A DNA stretch of 64,000 bases from Cubamyces lactineus (taxonomy: Eukaryota; Basidiomycota; Agaricomycetes; Polyporales; Polyporaceae): assembly GCA_022376465.1 (NCBI GenBank), contig JACDTU010000017.1, positions 682,001-746,000 of the forward strand, read 5' to 3'. The notes beneath the pieces were generated by a model. It made no database searches, was not told the origin of the DNA, and worked only from the letters and a program-made list of their open reading frames with translations. The position numbers were made by a program, and so were the translations under genes. Every line of letters starts with the position of its first letter. Positions within the stretch are counted from its first letter, which is position 1. Shown in pieces: positions 36,576-49,209 of the stretch.

Positions 36576-37814
36576 TGCTTCCGCCTCTTCGTAGAGTATA
36601 ATCTACGTCCACGTTTAGCCGTTTTGACAGCCACGACTTGAAGCACTGGGGCCTCGATGCCACTAGTCAAAAGGGGGAGTGACGCGAGGTGAGTGTGAAG
36701 AGAAAACGGAGTCAGACTTCCCAGTGCAAGCGAGGCAACGCAGATAGCGACATTGAAATACTGTATCCGTAGAGTGTTCAGGATAGATACATCTAGTGAT
36801 TGATAGATGGTGACCGCAGAAATGGATATGAGGATGGCCCGCTGGCCCGACGTTATGAACACAACATTCTGACCCATTCGAAACGCACTCCAACATGCGC
36901 TTCGACAGATCATTGACCATGAATACGGAGGGTGGGTATACGAACAGTTAATTTTGTGTGACAGAGTTCAGCGCACAGTAGTAAACACTAGGGCGAGCGT
37001 GCTACGACCTCATGGCGTGAGAGCCCTTTGTGATCGAGATCACGCCGTCAAAGGAGTACACACTGTATTGACTGCGTCCCAGTGAGATTGGATGATACGT
37101 CAGCAGTCTAGATGGGTTCTTCTCAATTGTCGAAGACTCACCCATCGAAAATTGCTCTTGACAGCACCGAACATCTGCCAGGACGAGGCTCGGCGCGGGG
37201 TGGTAGTTTGATACCTTCGCATCCGGACGGTACCAAAGGACCAAAGGAGGGGCTAGTATCTGACCTTCGAAGGGCGCCCGCCATGCCCAGGCGATCACAC
37301 TGTTCTCAGTTACACTGCGAACCAGTGCCGAGGAACCTGTTACAGTTGCGTTTCTCTGAGCTCAGGTTGAAAGCCGTGTTGTGTCTGACTATGAACCTCA
37401 CCGTAAGGACTGGGGAAACGGTATATCTCATCTAGATCTCGCTCGAAACTCTGTCAATGGACAGCCAAGGATAATCTCACCGTAGCGCGGTGTTATAAAA
37501 TGGGTCATGTATAGCCCCTTGCAGTATGCGATGCTGAGAGATGTGCTCTCGGCCACGTTCAGAAGCCTGCCTGGATGTTCCCTGCGACAGAGCTACGAAC
37601 CGCCATGATCCTAACACCACACCAGGCCAGTATGACAACGAGCTTAGCAAGCCAACGCTCTTGTGTCACGAGCAGTGGGAACCACTTCGGATATACGAGA
37701 TCATCACTCCCGTACACGTACAACTTACAGGATAGAATCGTGAAGATAGAGCTCAGGCGACACTACGCTCAAAGCGCCCCAAGCCCGTATCCGTATGCGA
37801 CCTCGCCTTCAGAA
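36576..37814. other. Intergenic between P6 and P5
   Basis: About 1.2 kb. Open frames on both strands (for example 37112-37435 plus and 36380-36913 minus) show no recognisable domain. It should contain the P5 promoter and the P6 3' region. Confidence 0.4.
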
Positions 37815-39243
37815 TCATTCGTATGGAGGCGGAACCTCCGAACGCCCGTCTTCGCTCTCCTGCACCAAGACCGGGAGGTACCGCCTAGAGGCGAACTCCG
37901 ACACCGACTCGAGTGGCGACACGTCCGCATCGACTTGCCGGGCCGGCGTCGCATGGACGGGATGAGGCTCGCTGAGCCTAGTGGAGGGGCGAGTTCGCGT
38001 TGAATGATACGACGAGGGCTCTCCGTCGTCTTCATGATCGATAGGTTCGTCTCGAGTGATTGAAGACTCCCGACGCTCGTGGCATGGCGAAAGCGAGGCG
38101 GACTCCCGTGAGAATAGGGTGCCGTATAGGTGGGCACGCGAGTTCAGCCCGCTCATCGTAGCGCGGTACGATGGCGGCAACGACCCTGCAGAGGCTGCTA
38201 CGGCAGATGGGACGATATCTGACGGTCGTTGTGACGGAGCCATGGATGATGAACTCCAGTAGGTGGAAGAGACGGAAACACGAGGCAAGGCGTTTCTGCC
38301 CTCGTCCCGGGACTCTGTCCATGACCGTTCGCGTTCTCGCAGCCGCGATACGTCATCGCTCGTGAAGGTGATGGTGAGCGGCTGCGTAGACATGCTTTGG
38401 GCGTCGACTTGGCGATAGTGCCGATGGACATATAGATAGAGAGTGAGCAGCAGGGTCACGAACAGGGCGGCGCCAAGGGTGGCGGAGGAGATGATGACGG
38501 GATTACCAGAAGACGTTTCGTGAATAGTGTCGTTCTGAGCTGCAGATACCGTCAGCGTCGATGTGCCCGGAGAAGAGCAGAAGTTTGAGCTCGTCGAGAT
38601 CGTCGTAGAGGAAAGTGTGGGAGCGGACGTGATAGTCTGCGCTGTATCGGTGAGATTGCCAGCCTGAGAGGCGCTCGTTGGCGTAGGTAGAGATGCACGC
38701 CACTCTACGGATGAGGACCACTGAGTGACTTTGGAGGTCGTCTTGATTGGGGCTGGGGTGGCAGAGGTTGTAGGCGCTCCTGTCGGCACAAGGGTCCCTA
38801 AAGTGCTCTCCCCCTGCATGGAGGCGGTAGAGACGGATGCGTCTGTGCTTGGCGGACAATTCGCAATCCCTGACATGATACAGAATCAATACGAAAGCTC
38901 TTCTTGGTTGAACGTCGCTGAAACAAAAAGGCAAAGCAAGGGTTTCGCTTACAGAGGGCGCAACTGCTCATCGCTCCCTGAAAACTCGCTACGTCTGTAG
39001 TCGGGCATTGGGTGAGGAGGCAAGTGGTTATCGGAGGCCAAGCCGCCACATCTTTGCATACGCAGAGTAGACCACATGTGCTGTTGAGACGAGTCAGAGC
39101 GTAATTGCGCACAATGTTCACGAGGACTGTAACCTATTGCACAGATCTTGACCTAGGGAATTGTCTATGCACGTTTGCGCGCATGTGCTCAGGTTAGCGT
39201 CGCGACGAGCAATGGCGTTACTCTGCAACGTCCTATTCCGCAT
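37815..39243 (-). CDS. P6: divergent family member with two PPxY motifs
   Basis: Exons 39243-39134, 39080-38953 and 38869-37815 sum to 431 codons with the family phases 2 and 1. The ectodomain reads CAQTCIDNS, CGLLCVCKD and TTCLLTQCPTTD. The stalk is Ser/Thr/Pro-rich. The helix is around NPVIISSATLGAALFVTLLL and is followed by YLYVHRHYRQ. The tail lacks GWHPSRMVRPP and GMAL. It contains LPPSYRA and ends EVPPPYE, two PPxY motifs. In other proteins PPxY recruits WW domains such as those of Nedd4/Rsp5-type ubiquitin ligases, so regulated ubiquitination or endocytosis is a reasonable guess. The first ATG gives no obvious signal peptide, so an upstream exon may be missing. Confidence 0.75.
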
Positions 39244-41133
39244 GAAGGACTGGTTCGGTCCGATGGAACTGTTTCGTTTGGTGGAGGAATGTGCAGACGT
39301 ATTGATCGTAGTCGCCAGAATGGAGACTGAGTTGAAGAACTTTGGGAGTCGAGTGAAGCGAGGTCAAAGTCGCCACATGCACGAAAGAAAACAAAAAAGC
39401 ATAGCACTTGACCAGACACAGCCCTGACACCAATACCTTATATACAGATCGCCGGTTGAATCTTGAACACGTCTATATAGAGGACGTGCTGCTGAGCGGC
39501 AGATGAGATCGTGAGGGATGCCCATGCCCGGCGTCACAGCTCAGCATGAGAGCATCATCTGATGGCCACTCTGGTACGGTTGCGACAGCTGCATGAGCGA
39601 ATCTGCACACCACAAGCTCAAACCACAGAGGATAATGATGAGCTTATGTTGCATACTCAATGCTGAGTGTTTCGGTACTAAGCGTACTCGGAGCATGAGG
39701 ATGGCTCGTCAAGGCGTTCCTTTACAGCGAAGTGTGCGAGACGATCAGGAAGAACACCTACGCGGAGTAGATCTTCACAACCGGCAGACTTGAAGCCGGA
39801 AAAAGGCGAGCGCAGGTCCTATCCGTAGGAGGCACCTTGGGGACGGGGGCGGTAGGCAGGTTCATAGCAATCCACAGGCATGCTATACCAGAGCGAGTTT
39901 CGTAGCCAAGCTTGCTATGTACATGGCGAGGGGTCTAGATGTTTCTATGAACGTCCCTGAAGGCAATGTACGATAGAGGAGGCACGACGTAGAGATGCAA
40001 GCGAGCTAAAAATTGCGGGCAGACGAGCAGTTGAGACGATAAGAGCAGTCTTTGGGATCTATCAGATAGCGCATAGTTCACAGATGACATCGTGGGCAAC
40101 AGGTACGACCGAGGACCAAGACCGAGACGCGGGAGGCAGCGAGGCGCAGTGGCGAGAGGAAAGAGTTGGGATGGTCTCAAGCGCCCATCGAGCTCACTTC
40201 CGACTGATCCCACGTGGGTATACGGCATGCTCCGGAAGCCTTCACAGCGCCGGATTCGGCCGGAAGCAAGTTCAAATAATTCAATGTACACTCCTCCTTG
40301 TGCTCAAACCTCGACCACGGCGTAGAGAGCTCCCGCCGTCCGTTAGTCACCTTGTAGACATTCAACGATGACCGAAAATCAACAGCATATCATGGTATCA
40401 GCTACGAAGAATGCGGAACAAGCCTATGACTCATCTTGGTACGTGTACACGGAGGCGTCTAGTACCACGCCCTCTTACCTTTGCAAGATATCTCCTACTC
40501 ATGTTGACCTGATGTGCTGCAGAACTGTCTTGAATGCACCCAATACATTCGCAACCAGAAAGAGAGGATCAAGACGGTTCCTCCGATTCTCGACTATCTG
40601 CCAGGAGTTCCACCGCCACTAGCAACGTTGGCCCGCTATAATTCACCGCTGATCCCTTTCAAGCTATGTTGCGAGCTTGCACGATCACAACTTCTGCGGG
40701 CTTGCATCATCTGTCTCTGTTGGATGCGGCCACCGTATACGAATCCGTGCGTGAAGTTCACAGACTGCGCGCCACTTTCCTTCCCTCAAAGGGGAAAGTT
40801 CCTCCTCGCCTCGCGCGACCGTTCTCATGACTGCTCACGTTCTGCCGCTTCGCGCGCGGACATAAGGTTCGCAGTACCCTTCTTAGACCGAGTGCGATTG
40901 GCGGCGCGGGTTTGCGTGGGTCATGAGAACGGCCACAGACGGCTCGAGCCAAGGATGATATGTTTTCCCGATTGAGTACCTCGTCATCTCCGCCTCTGGG
41001 AGAGTGAGGACGGCAGAAGCAGGGGGCGCAGTATAGTGCCATTTCGTATTTATATGCGATACGGTAGCATCCGTATGCCGCGTAACCTCACACTATTGCA
41101 GCTGTTGAGCAGGTCACCTCCTCTACTCGCAAC
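39244..41133. other. Intergenic between P6 and the monooxygenase
   Basis: About 1.9 kb. Short open frames occur (for example 40514-40975 plus) but none resembles a known domain. The right end should hold the monooxygenase promoter. Confidence 0.4.
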
Positions 41134-44100
41134 ATGCCAGGCAGCGCGTTCTCCCGTACTCCTGAGCCTCCTCAGCCGAGCGCGGACTCACACTCAGAGC
41201 CATACACGAATGGGGAGTTCTGCATCGACGAGTACAGACCTGTCAAGGTCATTGTGGTCGGTGCTGGCTTTAGTGGCATCACTGCAGGCATCAGGTACGT
41301 GAACCGGCCTTGTTACGGTTTGTGTTCACGAATCAAGCTCATACATGCGCCGCGCCAGGTTCCAGCAGAAGATTCCGAACCTCACGCTAGCTATCTATGA
41401 CAAGAGTGGCGGAGTGGGCGGGACGTGGTACAACAATAGATACCCGTAGGCATCTGCGTCCGTACACTTCGCTTGCTTGTGCTCACTCAATCTACCTCCC
41501 ATCGCAGAGGCTTGACATGCGACATCCCGGCGCACTGTGTGCGTTCATTTCTGCATCTTGAGTTCGTTACCAGCTGACACCGAGGCCTTCTGTAGTACCA
41601 GTTGACGTTTGAAGAAAAGGTGAACTCCGCTCTTGTCTGTGACAGATGGCATCAATGCTCAGACCCGGCTCCTACTGCGATCCAGAGAGATTGGTCAGGG
41701 TTCTACGCCCCTGGCCCCGAAATTCGGGCATACCTCGAAGGCATCGTCGACAAGTACAAGCTCATGCGCTATATCCGCCTCCGACACGAAGTCATCTACG
41801 CACGGTATGACGAGCCCACTGGGAAGTGGCACGTCCGTATCCGCCGCCCTCACCCCGACACCGATGTGCTGGAGGAGATTGAGGACACCGCTGACGTGCT
41901 GGTGACTGCGATCGGCTCGCTTAGTAGGTGGAAGTGGCCGGACATCGACGGTTTGCAGGGCTTCAAGGGCGAGCTGCACCACAGCGCTGGGTTTGACCCC
42001 AGCGACAAGACGTGGCAAGAGGTCGCGGAGAAGTGGAAGGACAAGAGGGTCGGCGTAATCGGTGTCGTGAGTACTCCTTTGCCCCACTCGTCCGAAAAGT
42101 TCATACAGGACCGCGCTCACTGCTCACGTCGCACCCAGGGCTCTAGCGCGCTTCAACTGGTGCCCGCTCTTCAGCCGCGCGTGCAGAAGCTCGTGAACTA
42201 CGTCCGAGGCAAGACGTGGCTTGCCGTGCCCTTTGCGAGCAATGCGTTCGTGGACCTGTTGGGCCGCGATGCTAAGAATGCAGAGGAGTGTGAGTACGCG
42301 TACCCCTTACAAGGCTATATGAGCACGCTGTCAGGCTGCGCGTACTGGAAAGAGAGGCTACTAAACTGTACTGATTGCCTATTTGGATACGCGCAGTTAG
42401 GTTCACCCCGGAAGAGTTGGAGCGGTTCAAGACCGATCCGGAGTTCTACAGGAACTTCCGCCTTTCCCTCGAGAATGAGATTAATGTGAGCATCGCCAGT
42501 CACTATCTCTTTTGAGTCGTCCTCGCTGTGCATAACGTCGCCTTCACATACTGAAGGCCCGGCGCACATGCAGAGCGTGCACTCGTCAACCCTCCGCGGG
42601 AGCCCCATGCAACTCGCCGCGCGCCAGGCGTTCCGGGAGAACATGAGAAAGAAGCTCGCGAAGAAGCCTTGGATCTTTGAACAGCGTGCGTCCCTCCCCC
42701 AAGTCATGTCTTCTTTCAATTATCAATTATCTTTGTCTCTGCCGCTCACACGCTCATATGCGCATCGTGGGCACCGCCGGTCTGGAAACGCTAGTGTTGC
42801 CTGATTTCCCCGTCGCGTGCAGAAGGCTCACCCCTGGCCCTGGGTACTTGGAGGCCCTGTGCGAAGACAACGTGAGTAGCGCGGGTGAAGTGATCGGGTA
42901 TCGTTGAAGAACGATGTGGGCCTGATGAATGCATGTGTGCTTGACCGCGCTGGACCCGCAGGTGGAATTCGTCTCTTCGCCCATTAAACGCATCACGGAG
43001 AGTGGTATCGAGACAGCTGATGGCGAGCACCGTGAACTGGACGTGCTCTTCTGCGCGACAGGTACGCCGCACTACCAGCATTCACCGCTCTCGATTCTCA
43101 CTTCGCTTCATCTCGCCTCACTTCTCCTGTGCCTATGCCCATGCCCAAACGCGCCTCACACATTCCACGCAACACCTCCACGCGCGCCCAGGATACGAGA
43201 CGTCCTTCCAGCTCCCGTTCCCGATCATCGGCCGCGGCGGGCTCGCGCTGAACGACAAGTGGACGCCGCACCCGGTGTCGTACCTCTCCGTCGCAGTCGA
43301 CGGCTTCCCGAACATGTTCATGTCGCTCGGGCCGAACTCGGGCGTTGGCTCGGGCTCGCTCCTCGCGCTGATGGAGTACCAGGTCGGGTATGCGGTCCAG
43401 GCGACGGCGAAACTCCAGCGCGAGCGGCTCAAGAGCATCGAGGTCAAGCCTGAGGCGGTGCGCGACTTTGATAGGTACCTTGAGGTGAGCTGCTCTCTGT
43501 CCTGGGCGCGATGCGGACATGTGCGGGGGACGGTGGAAGGGTCGTGCGATGACTTGCCGCTGACCGTGGGCGGACTTGCAGGCTTACTTCCCGAAGGTGC
43601 GTGATTCTTTCGATCAGTATGGATATGAAGGACATATCGTCTGAGAGATGCGCCGCCGCAGTCTGTCTACAGCGAGAAGTGCCGTTCGTGGTACAAAGCA
43701 GGCAAAGAGGAAGGCCGAGTAGTCGGGCTCTGGCCAGGTCGGATTCCTCAATCTCCATATCGGTCTGAGCAGCACTGTACTCACGTTCAACGTTATCGAT
43801 GTTCACAGGATCGACGCTCCATGCTCTGAAGGCGCTCTCCTATCCCCGCTGGGAGGACTTCACCTACGAGCTTGTAGACCCAGTCGAGAACCGATTCTAT
43901 TGGCTTGGAGACGGCCAGACGCACGCGGAGAAGACGCTGACTGGCGATAGTACGTCTTCCTTTACCCCTACCTCTGTACTTCTGACCTTTGTCGTGTGTC
44001 CTACGGCTTTGGCTTACCGTGAATCCAGGGGCGTGGTACCTGCGCGAACCATACCTCGACTTTCCTCCGAGTGAGTTCTCGCCGTGCTTCATTCTTGCAA

Positions 44101-44159
44101 TGGCTTTCCATGTTCGTCGATCTAGTGTTAACTGGGGCTCAACAGTTCCGGAGGCCTGA
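41134..44159 (+). CDS. FAD-dependent (flavin-containing / Baeyer-Villiger-like) monooxygenase
   Basis: A gene of about 14 exons. Exon 1 (41134-41294) carries the FAD dinucleotide motif VIVVGAGFSGITAGIR (about residues 39-54). The following exons give IYDKSGGVGGTWYNNRYPG, DIPAHCYQLTFEE and FYAPGPEIRAYLEG. The second Rossmann motif GVIGVGSSALQ spans the intron near 42066-42139. FKGELHHSAGFD (about 41961) is a near match to the Baeyer-Villiger fingerprint FxGxxxHxxxW[P/D], with Phe at the Trp position. Later exons give FPVACRRLTPGPGYLEALC, IKRITESGIETADGEHRELD, GPNSGVGSGSLLALMEYQVG and CRSWYKAGKEEGRVVGLWPG. The last exon probably ends PPIPEA at 44159. Such enzymes insert oxygen into ketones or oxidise soft nucleophiles using NADPH; the substrate is not deducible. 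A C-terminal pseudogene relative lies at 19370-20931. Confidence 0.85.
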
Positions 44160-45331
44160 GGGATGTCTTGCAATCTTCATGTCCACTGGCTATTCCGCGG
44201 ACTCTGTCCTGGTTTCCACCGGTTTCATAACGACAACTGCGGGTAGTATGTGTTGACGCCCTGAGATTGGTACTGACCCTTTTCTTCGTGCGCCCGATGC
44301 ACCGATTTCAATTGTGGGACGGTGGGGACGATAAACGTACGCGTTAAGCCGCCGCCTTGATATTTGTAGTCCGGCTCCACACAGTGGCGTCGAACGCAGA
44401 TACCGCAGTCGGTGTTCTCCCGACCAACCTATGTACGCCTGTGCTTATGTATAACTCTCCTGTATGGCTGCGCTGCATACCGTGTGCACTCCTAGGCAAT
44501 TCATGTTGATATGCGCTCCATAGCAGACGGTAGTTCGAGTCGCAGTGCTGGGTGTGGCACAAGGAAGCAGCAGAGATAAGATTAGGTCTTGTCGGATCTT
44601 GATGACAACGGTTCCTCGGACAAACGCCGGACATAGCCGGCTGCACGCTTTGCCTCCGCTCGTCATGTCGTCGCTCATGCTAACGTTTGTTCCTCAAACC
44701 CTCCAAGAAGCGATCTTTGTAGGAACGATAGTCCTGAACAAAGCTCCAAATGTCGTCGTCATCTGAACGCCCGGTAGCAAGCGACCGGGGTTTTCACGCG
44801 CGATGCAGGTATGAATGCAGCACAATTCGAGGGTGGCCGTGAAAACGCCCGAAACGGTGACGTTTGGTGCGCCCCACCACGTTAGCACTGAGAAGACGAT
44901 GATGAAGGAGGTGCTGTCCACCGCTCGCAGCACGCCTGCGAAGGCGATGATGGTGAGTTGGTCGCGAGTGTGCTAATGCTCCACCTGTTCTACCCAGCAT
45001 GCCCCGTCTGGGATCACCTTCTTTCTACCGCACGGGCGCTTGTGGTAGACTAGGGTGCGCCTCGCAACCGCAACGCTCCACAGATTTGTGTTGTCCGTTT
45101 GGGTGCGAGACGAACCGACTCCACCAAGACGCCGTTCGTGCTCCAAAGGCGCAGCATCCTTCTGCGCTGCCACTGCTCGTAAGCCCGTCGCGTTCGGTTT
45201 TGGTGCCCAAACGGGCTGATCGGCTCTCCGTCCTTCACGACTGCGCAGCACGCCAATCCTCGTCTCTCCCTTTGTCCACCTCGCTCGAAGCAACCCTCAT
45301 TCCTCAAATCCGTGCCCGCCAACCCAGACGG
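44160..45331. other. Intergenic upstream of the GPI protein
   Basis: About 1.2 kb. A minus-strand stretch 44694-44950 encodes a hydrophobic segment (AVDSTSFIIVFSVLTWW), too short and isolated to call a gene. Otherwise nothing recognised. Confidence 0.35.
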
Positions 45332-45339
45332 TATATAAA
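45332..45339 (+). promoter_or_regulatory. Probable TATA box of the GPI-anchored protein gene
   Basis: TATATAAA lies 124 bp upstream of the ATG at 45463. A pyrimidine-rich stretch (about 45370-45440) lies between them, typical of strongly expressed fungal genes. Confidence 0.6.
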
Positions 45340-45462
45340 CCCGTCTAAGGCGAGTTCGGAAAGGCAGCATTTTCCTCCTACTCCTACCACACCGCATCGT
45401 CTCTTCTCTCCGTCTTTGCACTCTCTTTACACGTCCTCGTATCGACGAAAACACACCCGAAA

Positions 45463-46165
45463 ATGTTCGCGAACACGAAGCTCGTCGCCCTTTCTCTCCT
45501 CTTCGCCTGCACCAGCGTGCTCGCCATCCCACAAGCTGGCGCTGGCGCTGGCGGCGCCGGTGCTGGTGCTGGTGCTGGTGCAACCGACACCGCGGTCGAT
45601 GCTACAGGTGTGTAACACGCCGTAGCACATGACGTCCTCGAGCTAACCCACGCGCTTTTTAGGCACTGCCGTCGCTGGCACTGACACCGCTGTTGGCGCA
45701 ACCGGCACTGCAGCTGCTGGTACCGACACCGCAGTTGCAGGCACTGATACCGCCGCCGCCGGTACCGACACCGCGGCTGCTGGCACCGACACGGCCGCCA
45801 CCGGCGTACCCACCGACACTGCGGCCGGCGCGACGGGCACCGACACCCTCGCGACAGGAACTGCCGCTGGCACCGACACTGCCGCCGCGACGGGCACTGG
45901 CGCGAGCGTTCCTGGGGGCCCGCTCTCGGGCACCGCTGCGGGCACTGGCACCGGTACGGGCGCAACGCTCGCGTCTCGTCCCATATCGAGCGGCACTACC
46001 GGGGCTGGCTCGGGCACGGGCACCGCGAGCGGCTCAGGTTCATCGTCAACGGGCACGGGCATCAACGGTGCAGGCGCACTCAGGCCGCTCGAGTTTGGCT
46101 CGGCGAGCGCCGCGGCGGGTGTCGCGATCATGGGCGTGCTCGCGGGCGCTGGCCTCGTGCTCTAA
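45463..46165 (+). CDS. Secreted, GPI-anchored Gly/Ala/Thr-rich repetitive protein
   Basis: Two exons: 45463-45607 and 45663 to the stop at 46163-46165. The start gives a textbook signal peptide, MFANTKLVALSLLFACTSVLA, followed by a GAGAGAGG run. The body is built from repeats of the type (A/V)GTDTA, then Gly/Ser/Thr-rich sequence. The end, FGSASAAAGVAIMGVLAGAGLVL, has the small residues plus hydrophobic tail of a GPI-attachment signal. The protein would sit at the plasma membrane or cell wall. Similar low-complexity GPI proteins are common in mushroom-forming fungi. The high GC and repeats create long false open frames on other strands here. No enzyme domain is present. Confidence 0.85.
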
Positions 46166-46575
46166 GCCCTCTCGCTCTTCTTGTTTACCCTCTCACGGAC
46201 GCTCTACGTCGTAGCCTAGCGGACTACATACCTACATGACGACGCCCCTTGCCCTTACCATCCCTCCTTCATGGATACTCGGGCTGGCGACTCGACCGTC
46301 GCCGCCTGCCTTACCTCCCACCCCTTTGCGACTGCTTAGCACGGACTGCGAGTCGATAGCGCTGTGTGTGTTCTGGAGTGTAGGAGGACGGACTTGTTTC
46401 TAATTCGCTTTTGTTTTGGTCCGATCGGCTCTTGCAGTGCGCGGAGCCGCGGACGTCTCGTACTACCACGCTACGCTAATGAATGCACATATCGGCACCG
46501 ACGTCTCGTCCATCATCACTATATCGTATCGTCCATGTACGCTCGTACAAGATTGACCGTATTCTGCCCGCCGGA
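46166..46575. other. Intergenic between convergent genes
   Basis: About 410 bp holding the 3' ends of the GPI protein gene and F-box gene 2. No coding signal. Confidence 0.45.
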
Positions 46576-48226
46576 CTAGCTAGGAACCAAGGATCTCTGG
46601 TTGTTTGCCGAAGACCGTTGCGGTGGAGGTGTGTACTTTTGCAACAGATCATCCAAAAAAGTGATCAACGAAGATACGGGTACGGCTGCTTGGAATCCTG
46701 GTAAGTTGTCGTTCGGCCTCACCAGCTCGACTTCGACGACGTTTACCATTTGTCCGTGATCCCTGCTTCGTCCCTGCGATCCATGAGATCCGACCAATGG
46801 CAGTTGATAATACATGACTTCCGAAGGCAGATCGGATGCCTCGAGTGCTGCATGATTGTTGAGATCTATGACGACAGCTTTCTTATCGAGGTCCTCTGCA
46901 CATCACAAAGTAAACATGTAGCATCTAGAATTACAGCATAGAGTTGACAACTTACCAGCCCAGTCTGTCCCAATCACCTTGATTGGAGTGAAAATCGGAT
47001 TGTAACTGCGATCGGGTAACAAGGCATGAGTCCCCGAGTCTCGAGGAATGTCGTCGACGAGGGGCTGTGCGCTCTTGGTGATGATAGGCGTCATTGACAA
47101 AGAGAATAGGAAATCATCTGCCACTCTCTTGAGGCCGTTTTCACGCAGGGCGTTTATAGGATATAAACAGTTGACACGGGTGCCGGTGTCTATAACAACG
47201 TGTTTGAGAGCCGGGGCTGAGCTCAGCACCCGACCGAGGATATTGCGCCATCGCGAAGCCGAGTAACCAGAAGCATCTTGGGCATAGAGAAGTTGGAGGC
47301 AGGGCATATCGCCTAGTACACTAATCAGGCTGTTTTCCTGAACGCATTTTATAGAGAGAATGCTGACTGGGTAGGTAACGCGGTATGCAGGCGAAGGGAG
47401 TGTCAAGGATCTTGATCGAACTCGCTACCGCCTGCAATAGTATACGTGACACGTCTCTCCAAACAGGCTGAATGGGACGGTCAGGAACGCCTCGAGAGGA
47501 GAGTTTGTGTAGTCAACGCACATCATACCCAAGACACCCGGGATTCCTTACTGCCAAATGGAACAACTGGGGAAATTGGCGCGGCAGTACCACATTATGT
47601 CTAGCCCTTGGTCTCCAGCCTGTAGCAAGTAGCGATAATGTCCGCAGGTTGGGGAACGCTGTGATGAGTCTCAGGAGGTCTGCGAGCGACCCAGAGAAAG
47701 ACCATGCAAGCGACAGAGCTGTGATGGAATTGAACATCCGCAGCGACCTAACGTATTGAGGGTGCCGCGATAGGCCGCCGACGAGCGTGACGCGGAGCGT
47801 ACGCAGGCAAGGGAGTTTGGGTATCTTGCTGGCGAGGATGACAGGCCACGTGTGAGAGATGTCGCCCACACGCTCTGATTCCGGACGTTGGGGGCCTGTG
47901 GCAAGTTCTCCATGGGTGTCGATGACCGAGATGATTTCGGGGAGCGCCCTCAGCCATGGGTTGGCATCGAGGGACTGGACAAGACGTTCGAAGGGGATTC
48001 TGGCGGTACTTAGGATGATGAGATGGTGATATAGACATGTGCGACTAGTAGGAAGCCAAGCACGGCATGTTAGGGAGCAGGAGTATAGTGTCGACCGCCT
48101 GAGTTGATATGCTGTGATGCATTGTTCATGATATCGGAGTGACCACGGTTGGATGTGATCGACCCAGCTAATGATTTCCTCATAGATCTCAGTTGGGAAT
48201 GCGGAAGGAAGGTTCTTGTTCGTCAT
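46576..48226 (-). CDS. F-box/LRR-type protein 2
   Basis: Three exons on the minus strand: 48226 to about 47530, about 47400 to 46957, and 46894 to 46576. The start MTNKNLPSAFPTEIYEEIISWV and LTCRAWLPTSRTCLY define the F-box-like domain. LRR-like text follows: ILASKIPKLPCLRTLRVTLV, ITALSLAWSFSG and LITAFPNLRTLSLLA. Exon 2 has MPCLQLLYAQD...SSAPALKHVVID, matching F-box gene 1. Exon 3 encodes VVIDLNNHAALEASDLPSEV and a Pro/Ser-rich end. The exact donor of exon 1 is not certain; I place it near GTCTTGG/GTATGATG at about 47530. Presumed substrate adaptor of an SCF ubiquitin ligase. Confidence 0.7.
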
Positions 48227-49209
48227 GGTCTGCTGTGATGATGACGAGCGAATGCTCGATGAATCGTGAGCAAGGTAATTGGCGGCACGGTGAGGACCGT
48301 CGTATGGCCCGGCGGTATACCATCAGCTATAGAGACGTACCTCCAGAACGACCCAAGCCGCAATCAGAGAAGAGACCACCAATCGCAAGATAGGGTAAGG
48401 ATCCAAGTCGTCGAGCTCAAGGTTCAAGCGGCGAGATGTCCAAAGGATTCTGAACTCCGAGCGTTACAGGCGCAAACCTTGTTAGCGATGAGGCGCGGTT
48501 CATGTACTAGGTCCGAGTTCAGCTTCCGAGTATGATCCATTCCCACACGCCGCGAACTCCGGATGACCCAGGACAAACAGCTGCAAAATGGAGGTTGTTG
48601 GATACCTTTTACCGAACAAAGGGGAAAGCCCTGCCAAATCGCTGAAGAGGCTCGAAGAGATCGGCAGTAAGCTTTGTACAAGTTGAACTTGACATTACTT
48701 TCCTGACAAATGTCCAACGAGGTATCCAAGCAGGTCGCTTCGTCCTTGATTTGTCACACCCTGAAGATGCGTATATGCCCGTAGTGTATACCTGCACAAA
48801 GACGAGTTTCGTACCCGCATCCTTTCGTTTACTGCTCAAAGCAACATATCAATTTGTGTTTCGGGTGGACAATGGGTCAAACCCAAACGCGTTCGCAATA
48901 GATCGTCCTCCACCTCACCAGTTGCACGTAGACAGTCCGGTCGACATCATCCCGAGATCGTCACCGGAGTTGTCGATTGAGCAGTATAAGAAGGGATGAG
49001 TGTAAACACGCCGACCTGCGGCAATATGGATCAAGCTCGAATACCTATGCCAGTACATCCAGCCCAGGTTCTTCGACATGGGCCCCGATCGATATATCTG
49101 GTGCGCCTTATTCACCTCACTTCACATTGTTCCGTTATTGTCCCTGCAACCAGGACTATGAGGGTCGGCGACTTACATTGCCTCCAGAGTGACAGTTCAC
49201 CGTAGCGAG
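48227..49209. other. Intergenic upstream of F-box gene 2
   Basis: About 1 kb. Short open frames only; no domain recognised. Likely includes the F-box 2 promoter. Confidence 0.4.

Noticed and set aside
44694..44950. Small hydrophobic minus-strand protein
   Set aside because: Single hydrophobic stretch without neighbours, motif or clear start; could be chance.
45384..46131. Long minus-strand open frames opposite the GPI-anchored protein (Arg/Gln/Cys-rich and Pro/Val/Ser-rich)
   Set aside because: They are the complement of a repetitive GC-rich coding sequence and have no signal, domain or splice structure of their own; the plus-strand gene has signal peptide, intron and GPI tail.
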